Shown here one piece after another: positions 35,155-43,622 of a stretch of DNA of 64,000 nt. Below the pieces are notes generated by a model. The model made no database searches, was not told where the DNA came from, and saw only the letters and a list, made by a program, of their open reading frames with translations. This DNA is from Bacillus horti. Lineage in GTDB: Bacteria > Bacillota > Bacilli > Caldalkalibacillales > JCM-10596. A program made the position numbers and the translations under genes. The stretch is from the NCBI RefSeq assembly GCF_030813115.1, contig NZ_JAUSTY010000001.1:372001-436000 (forward strand), in the 5' to 3' direction. Position 1 is the stretch's first letter. Each line of letters begins with the position of its first letter.

Positions 35155-36207
35155 ATGTTGAAAAATGATACTTTTTTACGTGCGTGTCGCAAGGAGAACG
35201 TCGAGCATGTACCCGTTTGGTATATGAGACAAGCTGGACGATATGATCCAGAGTATAGAAAAATTAAAGAGAAGTACTCTTTATTAGAAATTTGTAAGCA
35301 GCCAGAGCTTGCCGCTGAAGTTACTCTTCAGCCGGTTAAAAAGCTTGGTGTTGATGCAGCTATTCTCTATTCCGATATTATGAATCCTGTAGCGTCCATT
35401 GGCATTGATTTTGATATTGTGAAGGATATTGGTCCTGTGATTTTTAACCCTATTCGCACAAAAGCTGATGTGGAAAAGCTAAAGCCTATACAGGTAGAAG
35501 AGGATTTAGGGCATGTATTGGAAACCATCCGGATTTTGGATCGTGAACTAACGATTCCACTTATCACGTTTGCTGGGGCCCCATTTACGATTGCCAGCTA
35601 TCTGATTGAAGGAAAACCATCAAAAAATTATTTGAAAACAAAACAGCTAATGTACAGTGAGCCTGATGTTTGGCATTTATTGATGCATAAGCTTGGAGAT
35701 ATGGTCATTGCCTATTTAAAAGCGCAGATTCAAGCTGGAGCGAAGGCTGTGCAGCTTTTCGATAGCTGGGTCGGCTCTTTAACACCACAGGATTTTAAAC
35801 AATTTGTGTACCCGACAATCTCTCGTATTTTTACTGAGCTTAAGGATGTGCAAGTACAAAAAATCTATTTCCCAGGGGTCAGCTCCGGAGAATTATTGCC
35901 TGAGCTTAGAGACTTGAATGTGCAGGTTATTGGGTTAGACTGGCGAGTTTCTATTCCAGAGGCTAGAAAGCGTTTAGATCATCGTTTTGCTGTGCAAGGG
36001 AATCTAGATCCTACAGTGCTTACAGCTCCACAGCATGTCATTGAAGAGCATGCTAAAGCGATTATTGACCAAGGATTAGAAGAGCCGGGATACATTTTTA
36101 ATCTAGGACATGGTTTGTTCCCTGAGGCTTCTTTAGAGAAGCTTAAGGAGCTTACAGCATTTATTCAGCAATATTCCAAAGAAAAAATTCAAAGTATGAA
36201 GGTTTAG
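35155..36207 (+). CDS. hemE: Uroporphyrinogen decarboxylase
   Basis: Decarboxylates uroporphyrinogen III to coproporphyrinogen III. About 350 residues with the signatures VPVWYMRQAGRYDPEYR (N-terminal, substrate-binding arginines) and SDIMNPVASIGIDFDI, then GAPFTIASYLIEG, DSWVGSLTP and the C-terminal NLGHGLFPEA. ATG 35155 or TTG 35152 follow AGAGGG; I prefer the ATG. First gene of hemE-hemH-hemY, the B. subtilis order, with 150 bp to hemH. Confidence 0.97.
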   Translation: MLKNDTFLRACRKENVEHVPVWYMRQAGRYDPEYRKIKEKYSLLEICKQPELAAEVTLQPVKKLGVDAAILYSDIMNPVASIGIDFDIVKDIGPVIFNPIRTKADVEKLKPIQVEEDLGHVLETIRILDRELTIPLITFAGAPFTIASYLIEGKPSKNYLKTKQLMYSEPDVWHLLMHKLGDMVIAYLKAQIQAGAKAVQLFDSWVGSLTPQDFKQFVYPTISRIFTELKDVQVQKIYFPGVSSGELLPELRDLNVQVIGLDWRVSIPEARKRLDHRFAVQGNLDPTVLTAPQHVIEEHAKAIIDQGLEEPGYIFNLGHGLFPEASLEKLKELTAFIQQYSKEKIQSMKV

Positions 36208-36357
36208 CCGTTCCTATGGAAGGATACAAGGAAAAGAGCAGCTCATGTTCTTTTCCCACTTTTATGTCTAGACTATCTTCAAGACATATCCTTTAGCACA
36301 TAAGTACTATGCCTAATTAAAATATAGATCATATCAAGAGCTATAGTAGGGGGTTAC

Positions 36358-37296
36358 ATGATGGAAAAAAAGAAGATTGGTGTACTGGTGATGTCTTACG
36401 GGACGCCTGAAAGCATTGAGCAGGTTGAGGAATATTATACCCACATTCGTAGAGGACGCCCTCCAGAGCCTGAGCAACTGCAAGAGCTACAGGAGCGTTA
36501 TGAAGCGATAGGTGGACTTTTTCCTTTAAGACAAAATACGGACCGTCAAGTGAGAGCTTTACAGGATCGCTTAAATGAAGGGGATCATCCGTATGAGTTT
36601 GTCTGTTACCAAGGTCTGAAGCATGCCCGTCCATATATTGAGGATGGAGTAAAACAAATGGCTGAGGATGGGATTAAGGAGGCGGTTAGTGTTGTTTTAG
36701 CTCCACACTACTCTGTGATGAGTGTAGGTGGGTATAACAAACGAGCGAAGGAAACGGCTGAAGAGGTTGGTATTTCCTTAGATAGTGTCAAAAGCTATCA
36801 CCTGCATCCGCAATTATTAAAAGCTTTGGTTGAAAGGGTAAATACTTCCCTAGCAAAGTTTTCCGTTGCAGCTGAGCAGGTTCGTATTCTTTTTACCGCT
36901 CATAGTCTTCCTGAAAAAATACTTGAAATGAGAGATCCGTATCCACAGCAGTTAAAGGAAACGTCCAAAGCAATTGCTGACCAGGTTGGAACAACGAATT
37001 GGGAGTTTGCTTGGCAAAGTGCCGGTCAGACGGCAATGCCTTGGCTTGGACCAGACATCCTTGATGTGTTAGCCCGAGTGCGTAAAGAAGAGGACGTTAG
37101 GCATGTGCTCGTTTGTCCTATTGGCTTCGTTTCCGATCATTTAGAGATCCTGTACGATATTGATATTGAATGCCAGGATGCAGCTAAAGAGCTTGGGATA
37201 CATTTAGAAAGAACAGCTTCCTTAAACACGGATCCCTTGTACATTGATACGTTAGCTGATGTTGTGACACAAACACTTCAAGTAAACAAAGGGTGA
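36358..37296 (+). CDS. hemH: Coproporphyrin ferrochelatase
   Basis: Inserts Fe2+ into coproporphyrin III in the coproporphyrin-dependent haem pathway of Gram-positives. 312 residues. Metal-site residues are present: His182 (FTAHSLPEK) and Glu263 (SDHLEILYDID), one position from those of the B. subtilis enzyme. GLKHARPYIEDGV and WQSAGQTAMPWLGP are family blocks. ATG 36358 after TAGGGGG. hemY starts 3 bp after its stop. Confidence 0.97.
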   Translation: MMEKKKIGVLVMSYGTPESIEQVEEYYTHIRRGRPPEPEQLQELQERYEAIGGLFPLRQNTDRQVRALQDRLNEGDHPYEFVCYQGLKHARPYIEDGVKQMAEDGIKEAVSVVLAPHYSVMSVGGYNKRAKETAEEVGISLDSVKSYHLHPQLLKALVERVNTSLAKFSVAAEQVRILFTAHSLPEKILEMRDPYPQQLKETSKAIADQVGTTNWEFAWQSAGQTAMPWLGPDILDVLARVRKEEDVRHVLVCPIGFVSDHLEILYDIDIECQDAAKELGIHLERTASLNTDPLYIDTLADVVTQTLQVNKG

Positions 37297-37299
37297 TGG

Positions 37300-38760
37300 A
37301 TGATGGGGGATAGTAAAAAAATTGTTATCATTGGTGGCGGTATTACAGGCTTAAGCGCTGCCTTTTATCTAGATAAGCTTGCCGAGGTTAGCGGGACCAA
37401 GCATCAGATCACCGTACTAGAGCAAAGTGATCAATTAGGTGGCAAAATCCAAACGATCCGCAAGGATGGATTTGTGATTGAAAAGGGACCCGACTCCTTC
37501 CTCTCGCGCAAGCTACCCGCTTATGAGCTTGCTAAGGAGCTTGGAATTGAAGGGGAATTAGTGGGCACAAATCCAGCTGCAAAAAAGACATACATCCTAC
37601 ATAAAGGTCGCTTTCACCGTATGCCACAAGGACTTAATTTAGGGATTCCTACTGAAATTAGTCCATTCGCTACTACAGGGCTGATTAGTCCTGCTGGAAA
37701 GCTAAGGGCCTTAATGGATATCGTACTCCCTAAAAAGCAAGAAGACAAGGATGAGTCGCTTGGTCACTTCCTTCATCGTAGGCTGGGTAAAGAAGTGCTC
37801 GAACGCGTGGCTGAGCCTTTGCTGGCGGGGATTTATGCTGGTGATACGTACAAGCTTAGCCTTAAGGCTACATTCCCCCAATTTAGGCAAATGGAACAAC
37901 GTCATCGTAGCTTAATCTTAGGAATGAAAGCAAGTATGGCTAAGGCTGGTCAGACGGAAAACCTTCCCGATATTGTGAAGCAAAGCCGCTTTCTTTCTTT
38001 TAGGAATGGCTTGCAGACGCTTGTGGATCACCTTGTAGCAGATTTACAAAAGAATGACATCCAGCTTTTGACTAAGACAAAAGTGCAATCTGTCACTCAT
38101 GCTGGACCTTCTCCTGATGGAGTTAAAAAATCACCGTTTCAAGTTATCCTTGATGGAGGAGAATCTATACCGGCTGATTCCATTATCTTAGCTCTACCTA
38201 CAAAAGCGATTTCTAACCTGCTGTCCTCCACGTTTCCAATGGCAGAGGAGCTAGAGAAGATTCAATACGTTTCGGTGGCGAATGTGATTATGACCTTTAA
38301 CCGCGAGGACATTCAGCATTCCCTAGATGGATCAGGCTTTGTTGTTCCACGAAAGGAAAAGACAAGCATTACAGCATGTACATGGACCTCTAGCAAATGG
38401 GGGCATACTGCACCTGACGGTAAAGTGGTTATTCGCTGTTATGTTGGCCGATCTGGAGATGAGGAAATTGCTGCAGAAGATGATGACGTCATTATAGCTA
38501 GAGTGCAGAAGGATTTGGAAAATCTAATGGGGATTAAGGCTACTCCTCTCTTTTACGCCGTGAACCGTTGGCCAAATTCTATGCCTCAGTATCCAGTAGG
38601 TCACTTAGAGCTTGTTGAAAAAGTTAGAAAAGAATTAAGTGCTTATATGCCAGGGGTATATATGGTTGGAGCAGGCTTTGGTGGAGTAGGAGTTCCTGAT
38701 TGTATTAGACAAGGAAAAGGGGCGGCTCAACAGGCTTATGCTCACCTATTAAAAGCATAA
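37300..38760 (+). CDS. hemY: Coproporphyrinogen III oxidase (HemY/CgoX)
   Basis: FAD enzyme that oxidises coproporphyrinogen III to coproporphyrin III. 486 residues: the dinucleotide-binding motif VIIGGGITGLSAAFYL at the N terminus, LEQSDQLGGKIQT, the family block GPDSFLSRKLPAYEL, and the C-terminal FAD motif GVYMVGAGFGGVGVPDCIRQG. It follows hemH by 3 bp, with AAAGGGTGATGG at the junction. Together with hemH and the nearby hemQ it makes the complete late coproporphyrin branch. Confidence 0.97.
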   Translation: MMGDSKKIVIIGGGITGLSAAFYLDKLAEVSGTKHQITVLEQSDQLGGKIQTIRKDGFVIEKGPDSFLSRKLPAYELAKELGIEGELVGTNPAAKKTYILHKGRFHRMPQGLNLGIPTEISPFATTGLISPAGKLRALMDIVLPKKQEDKDESLGHFLHRRLGKEVLERVAEPLLAGIYAGDTYKLSLKATFPQFRQMEQRHRSLILGMKASMAKAGQTENLPDIVKQSRFLSFRNGLQTLVDHLVADLQKNDIQLLTKTKVQSVTHAGPSPDGVKKSPFQVILDGGESIPADSIILALPTKAISNLLSSTFPMAEELEKIQYVSVANVIMTFNREDIQHSLDGSGFVVPRKEKTSITACTWTSSKWGHTAPDGKVVIRCYVGRSGDEEIAAEDDDVIIARVQKDLENLMGIKATPLFYAVNRWPNSMPQYPVGHLELVEKVRKELSAYMPGVYMVGAGFGGVGVPDCIRQGKGAAQQAYAHLLKA

Positions 38761-38774
38761 GGCAAAAAAATTAG

Positions 38775-38809
38775 GACAGTCTTGGGCACAGTGCTCAGGC
38801 TGTCTTTTT
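38775..38809 (+). terminator. Terminator of hemEHY
   Basis: GACAGTCTTGGGCA and TGCTCAGGCTGTC form an imperfect hairpin, followed by TTTTTA. Confidence 0.8.
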
Positions 38810-38816
38810 ACATTTA

Positions 38817-39024
38817 TTAGACTATTGGAATGGAATATTAAACAGTTCTATCATACGGCTAGTGATGTTGTAATTGTAGAAGGTATTTTAAAGCTAAAGA
38901 AACGGATGAATATGATTTTAATGGGGTCTCTATTATTAAATTTGATCGCAACATGAGAATTTATGAGGTCAAGGAATTTCAAGCTGATCCGACCGTTCAC
39001 TATCCTTTCTCAAACCAAAAATGA
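38817..39024 (+). pseudogene. SnoaL/NTF2-like protein remnant
   Basis: Two overlapping frames, joined by an indel near 38885, encode QFYHTASDVVIVEG and then KAKETDEYDFNGVSII, KFDRNMRIYEVKEFQ, ending at TGA 39024. This is the C-terminal half of a SnoaL/NTF2-like domain. The N-terminal half is missing: homology starts right after the hemY terminator. Function of the ancestor is unknown. Confidence 0.75.
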
Positions 39025-39075
39025 TAAAGCTTTGTTCAATATTATTTGTAATATTATTTGTTCAATCTTATCACT

Positions 39076-39103
39076 AAAAAGAGGCTACCTAATAGGCAGC
39101 CTC
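39076..39103 (-). terminator. Terminator of the YusG-like gene
   Basis: On the minus strand GAGGCTGCC and GGTAGCCTC form a stem followed by TTTTTAGTG. Nothing else is seen between 39104 and 39258. Confidence 0.8.
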
Positions 39104-39258
39104 AGGATAGGAAAATCCTATCCATCTATATAAAAGGGGGGGTGAACGAAATTATTAGGGATTGTGACTAAAGCTAGAGACCCAGTCTACTTACTAAATT
39201 AGTACAGATTCAGACCTTGTACTGTTTTAGTAAATGTTACGGTAGATTTTTATGGACT

Positions 39259-39525
39259 TTAGCACCAGCCCATGTCGCAGCCTTCAACATATTGGTCATC
39301 CTCTACACCATCAACCTGCTTTTGGTAGATTTTATTGTCCTCAATGCCAAAGCCTTCTTCAAATTTATATTTATCCTTCTCTGCTGTAGCTGACATACTC
39401 ATACTGCCAATGTATCGCTCTCCAACATAAAATACGATTTTGTCTTCTTGGATTTTACCGATGACTTTGTTGGAGATCTCGACTTTTTTAACTCTTGGCT
39501 CGTTTTGTACGCTTTGCTGTGTCAT
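39259..39525 (-). CDS. yusG: YusG-like small protein (DUF2553)
   Basis: 88 residues from ATG 39525 (after AGGAGGGATACAG). KKVEISNKVIGKIQEDKIV at the N-terminal half and a C terminus ending in CDMGWC resemble DUF2553/YusG as I recall it. In B. subtilis yusG is next to gcvH, whereas here it is 27 kb away. The cluster of acidic residues and the CDMGWC ending suggest a possible metal site, but no function is known. Moderate family confidence. Confidence 0.6.
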   Translation of the reverse strand: MTQQSVQNEPRVKKVEISNKVIGKIQEDKIVFYVGERYIGSMSMSATAEKDKYKFEEGFGIEDNKIYQKQVDGVEDDQYVEGCDMGWC

Positions 39526-39758
39526 CTGTATCCCTCCTATGCTTAATCTTTTCCCCCTTCTCAGGACGCTCAAACCTATTATTTTTCTTCTATGAAACAT
39601 GAGAATCTCATGAGTAATTTCTGTAAAACTAGTCGGTTCATCGAAGTGTCAAAAGATGTTCATTTGGCATTTATAGAGGGGAATGTTATACTTTTTCATG
39701 AGTTCATGAAATAAGGCGAGGACATATATATCATTTTATAAGTTAGGAGAGATGAACA

Positions 39759-40505
39759 ATGAGTGAAGCAGTAAATACATTAGAGGGATGGTTTGTCCTG
39801 CATGATGTAAGAACGATTGATTGGGCAGCATGGAAATCCATTTCCGAGGATCTAAGGCAAGCCGCTTTAGATGAACTGCTTACGTTACAGCAGGAATGGT
39901 CACAAACAGAGGAAAACAAGCTTGGAAGCTATGCTTTATATTCTGTACTTGGTCATAAGGGTGATCTTGTTTTTATGCACCTACGTCCTACCATGCAGGA
40001 GCTGAATGCGGTTGAAACAGCGTTTAATAAATCATTGTTTGCCGAATTTACGATTCCTTCGTATTCCTACGTATCAGTCGTAGAGCTAAGCACCTACGTA
40101 TCTTCTCCAGATGTAGATCCAGAAACGGATCCATACATTCAAGGGCGCCTAAAGCCGATTCTACCAAAAACAGAGCATATTTGCTTCTATCCTATGAATA
40201 AGCGTCGCCAAGGCAATGATAACTGGTACATGCTTAGCATGGAAGAACGTAAAAGCATGATGAGAAGCCATGGTATGATTGGCCGAAGCTATGCGGGAAG
40301 AGTAACACAGGTGATTTCAGGTTCGGTCGGATTTGATGATTGGGAGTGGGGCGTTACGTTATTCGCTGACGATCCAATTACGTTTAAGAAGCTTGTGTAC
40401 GAAATGCGTTTTGATGAAGTGAGTGCTAGATATGGAGATTTTGGTTCATTTTTCGTGGGCAACAAGGTGGACAACACCTCTCTTGCTGAACTTTTAAGCA
40501 TGTAA
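39759..40505 (+). CDS. hemQ: Coproheme decarboxylase
   Basis: Chlorite-dismutase-family enzyme that turns coproheme into haem b with H2O2, the last step of the coproporphyrin pathway started by hemEHY. 248 residues. The catalytic Tyr144 (CFYPMNKRR) and proximal haem ligand His171 (MRSHGMIGR) are at the positions of the Geobacillus and Bacillus enzymes (145 and 172). ATG 39759 after TTAGGAGAG. It lies 1 kb after hemY but as a separate transcript. Confidence 0.96.
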   Translation: MSEAVNTLEGWFVLHDVRTIDWAAWKSISEDLRQAALDELLTLQQEWSQTEENKLGSYALYSVLGHKGDLVFMHLRPTMQELNAVETAFNKSLFAEFTIPSYSYVSVVELSTYVSSPDVDPETDPYIQGRLKPILPKTEHICFYPMNKRRQGNDNWYMLSMEERKSMMRSHGMIGRSYAGRVTQVISGSVGFDDWEWGVTLFADDPITFKKLVYEMRFDEVSARYGDFGSFFVGNKVDNTSLAELLSM

Positions 40506-40514
40506 AGGGGTTCG

Positions 40515-40558
40515 TGCTTCTATTAACATATAAATTTATGCTTCTATTAACATATAAA
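40515..40558 (+). repeat. 24-bp tandem repeat, two copies
   Basis: TGCTTCTATTAACATATAAA occurs at 40515-40534 and again at 40539-40558 (24-bp period), right after the hemQ stop codon. It is followed by an inverted pair of GAGGCTC-bounded segments (40576-40638) before the terminator. Confidence 0.8.
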
Positions 40559-40656
40559 ATGGCATAAAAATTTCTGAGGCTCTTCGATACTTTTGAGGGT
40601 CCTTAACCATTTGAGCCTCTTAAAACATTCGAAGCTCTGTAATAATCACAAAGAAT

Positions 40657-40696
40657 AAAAAAAGCAATCTTGGCCTTGTGCCTTGACTGCTTTTTT
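40657..40696 (+). terminator. Terminator of hemQ
   Basis: AAAAAAGCA-A-TC..GGC pairs with GCC..GA-C-TGCTTTTTT across a short loop; the run of T ends the stem. A strong bidirectional terminator. Confidence 0.85.
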
Positions 40697-40842
40697 CTAT
40701 ACTCCTAAAGATTTGACCACAACTATTCATCTAAGAATAATAATCTGATGGGAAAAATCAGTATTGAGAGTGATTGAGAGTGTATGAACATTCTTAATGT
40801 CCAATTTAAGGGGTTATCCCGAGTTAGACATTCACAAAGATG

Positions 40843-41023
40843 AAGTGCAAATATACACTTAATAAATGGAGAATTTCATGTAAAATGATATATAACTGCA
40901 AAAATACACTTAATAAGCTCAGATTAATAAGATGTTATCTAAAAATCATTAAATAATTGCATTTTTGCAGGTAAATGATTAATTTATCTTTGATATTGAT
41001 CTATTAATTGCATATTTGCAATT
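40843..41023. repeat. Composite palindromic array C (four 22-bp units)
   Basis: Forward units with core AAGTGCAAATATACACTT begin at 40843 and 40894. Inverted units occupy 40951-40972 and 41002-41023 (core AATTGCATATTTGCAATT). The layout is 22-29-22-35-22-29-22 bp, total 181 bp, identical to array B although the spacers are unrelated. It lies between the convergent hemQ and YdeI-like genes, outside the hemQ terminator. Confidence 0.88.
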
Positions 41024-41060
41024 AAATCTTCAAAACCCAGAGCATCCATCGGATCGACCT

Positions 41061-41735
41061 TTATTTTCTTCTTCTATACAAGTCCATGGACTTGTACCCT
41101 TCTCCTAGAATCTTTTCCATTTCTATCAGGCGCTTCTCTTGAGTTTCTTTTCTTTTAGCACTATAGACGTAACGTGCCCAATCCTTTTGATAGCCAGGGG
41201 TTAAAGCGTTATATATTTCAAGTAGCTCTTTCTTATGATCCAGGTATAGCTTAATATCCTCGATATGATGAATATAATCATCTACACGTTGACTTTTTTC
41301 AGAGCTCGACTTCTTTTTCGTTTTCTTACGCTCAGATTTTAAGCCGATCACTGTAAAAACATCATTTAAGCTAACCATCCGGGCAAATTTTATATGACTG
41401 TCTAAAACAAAGCCTTCCTCATCTATAGGAAGCCTCTCAAAAAAGCTGTCTCTGTCAATATACTCGGAGTATTTCTTGTTATTCTTTTTAGGATAGGCCA
41501 TAAATAGATATCCTTTATCAGTCAATAAATCCTGATTAATCACTGACTGCACACAGTCTGCATATTCATCTAAGCTAAAAATAAAGGTGAAAACCATATC
41601 ATACTTTTCTTTGCTAATCGTTGTATCATAGCTTAGCTGATCCAAGTCGTGTACGTCATCAGGCTTTTTAAGCACTAATTTGGTAGGAAATTTTGTTAGA
41701 TTAAGTTTGTCGACAATGCTTTTTTCTGAATTCAA
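41061..41735 (-). CDS. YdeI/OmdA-family protein
   Basis: 224 residues. The C-terminal 60 (EIYNALTPGYQKDWARYVYSAKRKETQEKRL, the L-x-P-G-x-x-x-x-W block) match the YdeI/OmpD-associated family, implicated in protection from antimicrobial peptides. The N-terminal 135 residues (LVLKKPDDVHDLDQL, FTFIFSLDEYADCVQ, LFMAYPKKNNKKY) form a separate domain common in Firmicute members. A lysine-rich linker joins them. ATG 41735. Alone on its strand; its 3' end faces array C. Confidence 0.8.
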   Translation of the reverse strand: MNSEKSIVDKLNLTKFPTKLVLKKPDDVHDLDQLSYDTTISKEKYDMVFTFIFSLDEYADCVQSVINQDLLTDKGYLFMAYPKKNNKKYSEYIDRDSFFERLPIDEEGFVLDSHIKFARMVSLNDVFTVIGLKSERKKTKKKSSSEKSQRVDDYIHHIEDIKLYLDHKKELLEIYNALTPGYQKDWARYVYSAKRKETQEKRLIEMEKILGEGYKSMDLYRRRK

Positions 41736-41865
41736 GCTTGCTTCAATCTCCTTCCTCTATCAAGAAACTCATTGTTTTTTTATCAAGAGACTCATTGTTT
41801 TTTTTATCAATATTTATTTTTATAAGATTTTTTTCTTTTAGTCAAGAGATATTCTTTCCTCTTCT

Positions 41866-42435
41866 TTACGTAGACCATTTACTTAGAAGCTTAGGAGCAA
41901 ACTTCTCTAATCGCTCGAGTAGTTGTTCTGGTGTATCCTCTACAATAAGATTTTTAGCAAATTCAGGCTTAAGAAAGCCTTCCTGTACCATATGCTCAAG
42001 GAGCTTCTCGAACGGCTGGTAAAAGCCATTAATATTAAATACCCCGATCGGTTTAGCGTGATACCCTATTTGCTGCCAGGTCATTACCTCAGCTAACTCC
42101 TCTAGTGTACCTATTCCACCTGGGAGGGCAATAAACGCATCTGCAAGGCTGTACATACTCGCTTTTCTCTCATGCATGGTATCCACAATGACCGTTTCCG
42201 TTAGTTCAATATGATCCACACTTTCATGGATTTTTTTAGGAATAATTCCTGTTACCTCTCCTCCATTTTCTAGTACAGTACGGGAAAGAACACCCATTAA
42301 ACCAACGTTTCCACCACCGTAAATGAGGTTTATTTTTTTAGTCGCTAAGGTCTTCCCTAGTTGCAATACCTCTTGTTGGTACACATCGTGCTTACCAAAG
42401 CTGGAACCACAAAACACACAAATATTATTAATCAT
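41866..42435 (-). CDS. yvdD: LOG-family nucleotide phosphoribohydrolase (TIGR00730, YvdD-like)
   Basis: 189 residues with the family signature LPGGIGTLEELAEVMTW and the Rossmann start ICVFCGSSFG, then LIYGGGNVGLMG. LOG proteins hydrolyse nucleoside 5'-monophosphates (cytokinin-riboside or AMP/GMP types) to base and ribose phosphate. Start ATG 42435. A 14-bp tandem repeat lies just upstream, where its promoter should be. Confidence 0.93.
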   Translation of the reverse strand: MINNICVFCGSSFGKHDVYQQEVLQLGKTLATKKINLIYGGGNVGLMGVLSRTVLENGGEVTGIIPKKIHESVDHIELTETVIVDTMHERKASMYSLADAFIALPGGIGTLEELAEVMTWQQIGYHAKPIGVFNINGFYQPFEKLLEHMVQEGFLKPEFAKNLIVEDTPEQLLERLEKFAPKLLSKWST

Positions 42436-42458
42436 TTAACGTTACTCCATTTCTATAT

Positions 42459-42545
42459 GTTTTCTTTCATTTATTTTCTTTCATTTGTTTTCTTTCATTT
42501 GTTTTCTTTCATTTGTTTTCTTTCATTTGTTCTCTTCCATTTGTT
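42459..42545. repeat. 14-bp tandem repeat, about six copies
   Basis: TTTTCTTTCATTTG repeats with a 14-bp period from about 42459 to 42545; the central copies are exact and the ends degenerate (TTTCATTTA, CTCTTCCATTTG). On the minus strand it reads CAAATGAAAGAAAA and lies between the SDR stop and the yvdD start. Small open frames here are repeat artefacts. Confidence 0.92.
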
Positions 42546-42579
42546 CTTGCTCAATTGCTAATATACTTCTTTCATCATT

Positions 42580-43443
42580 CTACTTCTTTTTCTTATCCTT
42601 ATTCAATTGCTTTATGAATCCTTTTTCAATCAAGCTCCACGGAACAAGCTTTTTCAGCCATATGGTAGAACGAACTCCTCGACCGATTGGATATCTCAGC
42701 TTTGGCCTCTTTGAACGGATCACCTGTAGAATCGTTCGAATAACTGGCTCGGGGTGTGGAGCACTTTGCCCTTTTTGCTGAATCATCTTGGTTAGGATGT
42801 TCATTTCCTGCTGATACATTGAAGGTCCTAATGTTGTGGCGCTGCTTAACCCTTTGTCCCAAATTTTTGTACGATACGATCCTGGCTCAATAAGAGAAAC
42901 ATAAATCCCGTAAGGCAGCATTTCAAGGCGCAAAGCCTCGCTGAAAGCCTCTACTGCAAATTTAGAAGCTGCATAGGGAGCCAATGAAGGAAAAGCTATA
43001 AGTCCACTGATACTACTCATATTTATGATTCTTCCAGATCCTCTTTCTCTCATTGATGGGAGTACCGCTTGAGTGACTTGGATTAGTCCAAAAAAGTTTG
43101 TATCAAATTGCTTCTGCCAACGATCCAACGGAATCTCTTCTACATAGCCACCCTGAGCAAAGCCAGCATTATTAATCAGAATATCTATAGATCCGTATCG
43201 CTTTAGAATTGTTTCCACCACTTGATTCACTTGCATGCTATCTGTCACATCTAGCTCCAAAAGCTCAATTTGCTGAAGAGCTCCCTCCTGTTCAGCCAAG
43301 GACAAAAGCTCCTGCTTTCTTTCCAAGTCCCGCATCGTTGCGACCACCTGGAAGCCTTGTTTAGCTAAAGCGATCGTTGTGTGAAGACCAAACCCACTTG
43401 ACGTGCCAGTTATTAACACAGTGGCTTGTTGCTTTTGTTCCAT
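42580..43443 (-). CDS. Short-chain dehydrogenase/reductase
   Basis: Classical SDR, about 287 residues: cofactor loop TGTSSGFG, NNAGFA, serine in MSSISG, and the catalytic YAASK, then an extended C terminus of about 100 residues with RSKRPKLRYPIGRGVR. This is the long 'SDR with DUF-like tail' type often annotated as oxidoreductase. M5 (ATG 43443) has the better spacing from AAAGGATG than the first ATG (43455). NADP preference is likely from the Arg at RDLERK after strand 2. Substrate unknown. Confidence 0.9.
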   Translation of the reverse strand: MEQKQQATVLITGTSSGFGLHTTIALAKQGFQVVATMRDLERKQELLSLAEQEGALQQIELLELDVTDSMQVNQVVETILKRYGSIDILINNAGFAQGGYVEEIPLDRWQKQFDTNFFGLIQVTQAVLPSMRERGSGRIINMSSISGLIAFPSLAPYAASKFAVEAFSEALRLEMLPYGIYVSLIEPGSYRTKIWDKGLSSATTLGPSMYQQEMNILTKMIQQKGQSAPHPEPVIRTILQVIRSKRPKLRYPIGRGVRSTIWLKKLVPWSLIEKGFIKQLNKDKKKK

Positions 43444-43531
43444 ATGGATAGCCATCCTTTATTTTAGTAAAAACTCATTCTTTCTCAATTATAGACGATT
43501 ATCTATACCAGAGTAAGCGTAAGAATAGGTC

Positions 43532-43600
43532 TTGACAGAGGCAGCCACCTATTTTAACATGGAATAGTAAGTTCATATTAGGAACATTTTAGAAAATGTT
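43532..43600 (+). promoter_or_regulatory. Promoter and candidate operator of the aimR-like gene
   Basis: TTGACA (43532-43537) and TAACAT (43555-43560) with a 17-bp spacer. Downstream, a perfect palindrome AACATTTT-AG-AAAATGTT (43583-43600) lies between the start point and the ribosome site AAAGGAGG. It could be an operator or a leader hairpin; binding by the receptor itself is only a guess. Confidence 0.65.
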
Positions 43601-43622
43601 ACGATAAAAAGGAGGTTATCCT

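Noticed and set aside
40576-40638. A fourth composite palindromic array after hemQ
   Set aside because: One inverted pair of GAGGCTC-bounded segments is present but no 50-bp partner units were found on either side.
42361-42781. Open frames with FLSFVFFHLF-like repeats
   Set aside because: Artefacts of translating the 14-bp tandem repeat and antisense to the SDR gene.
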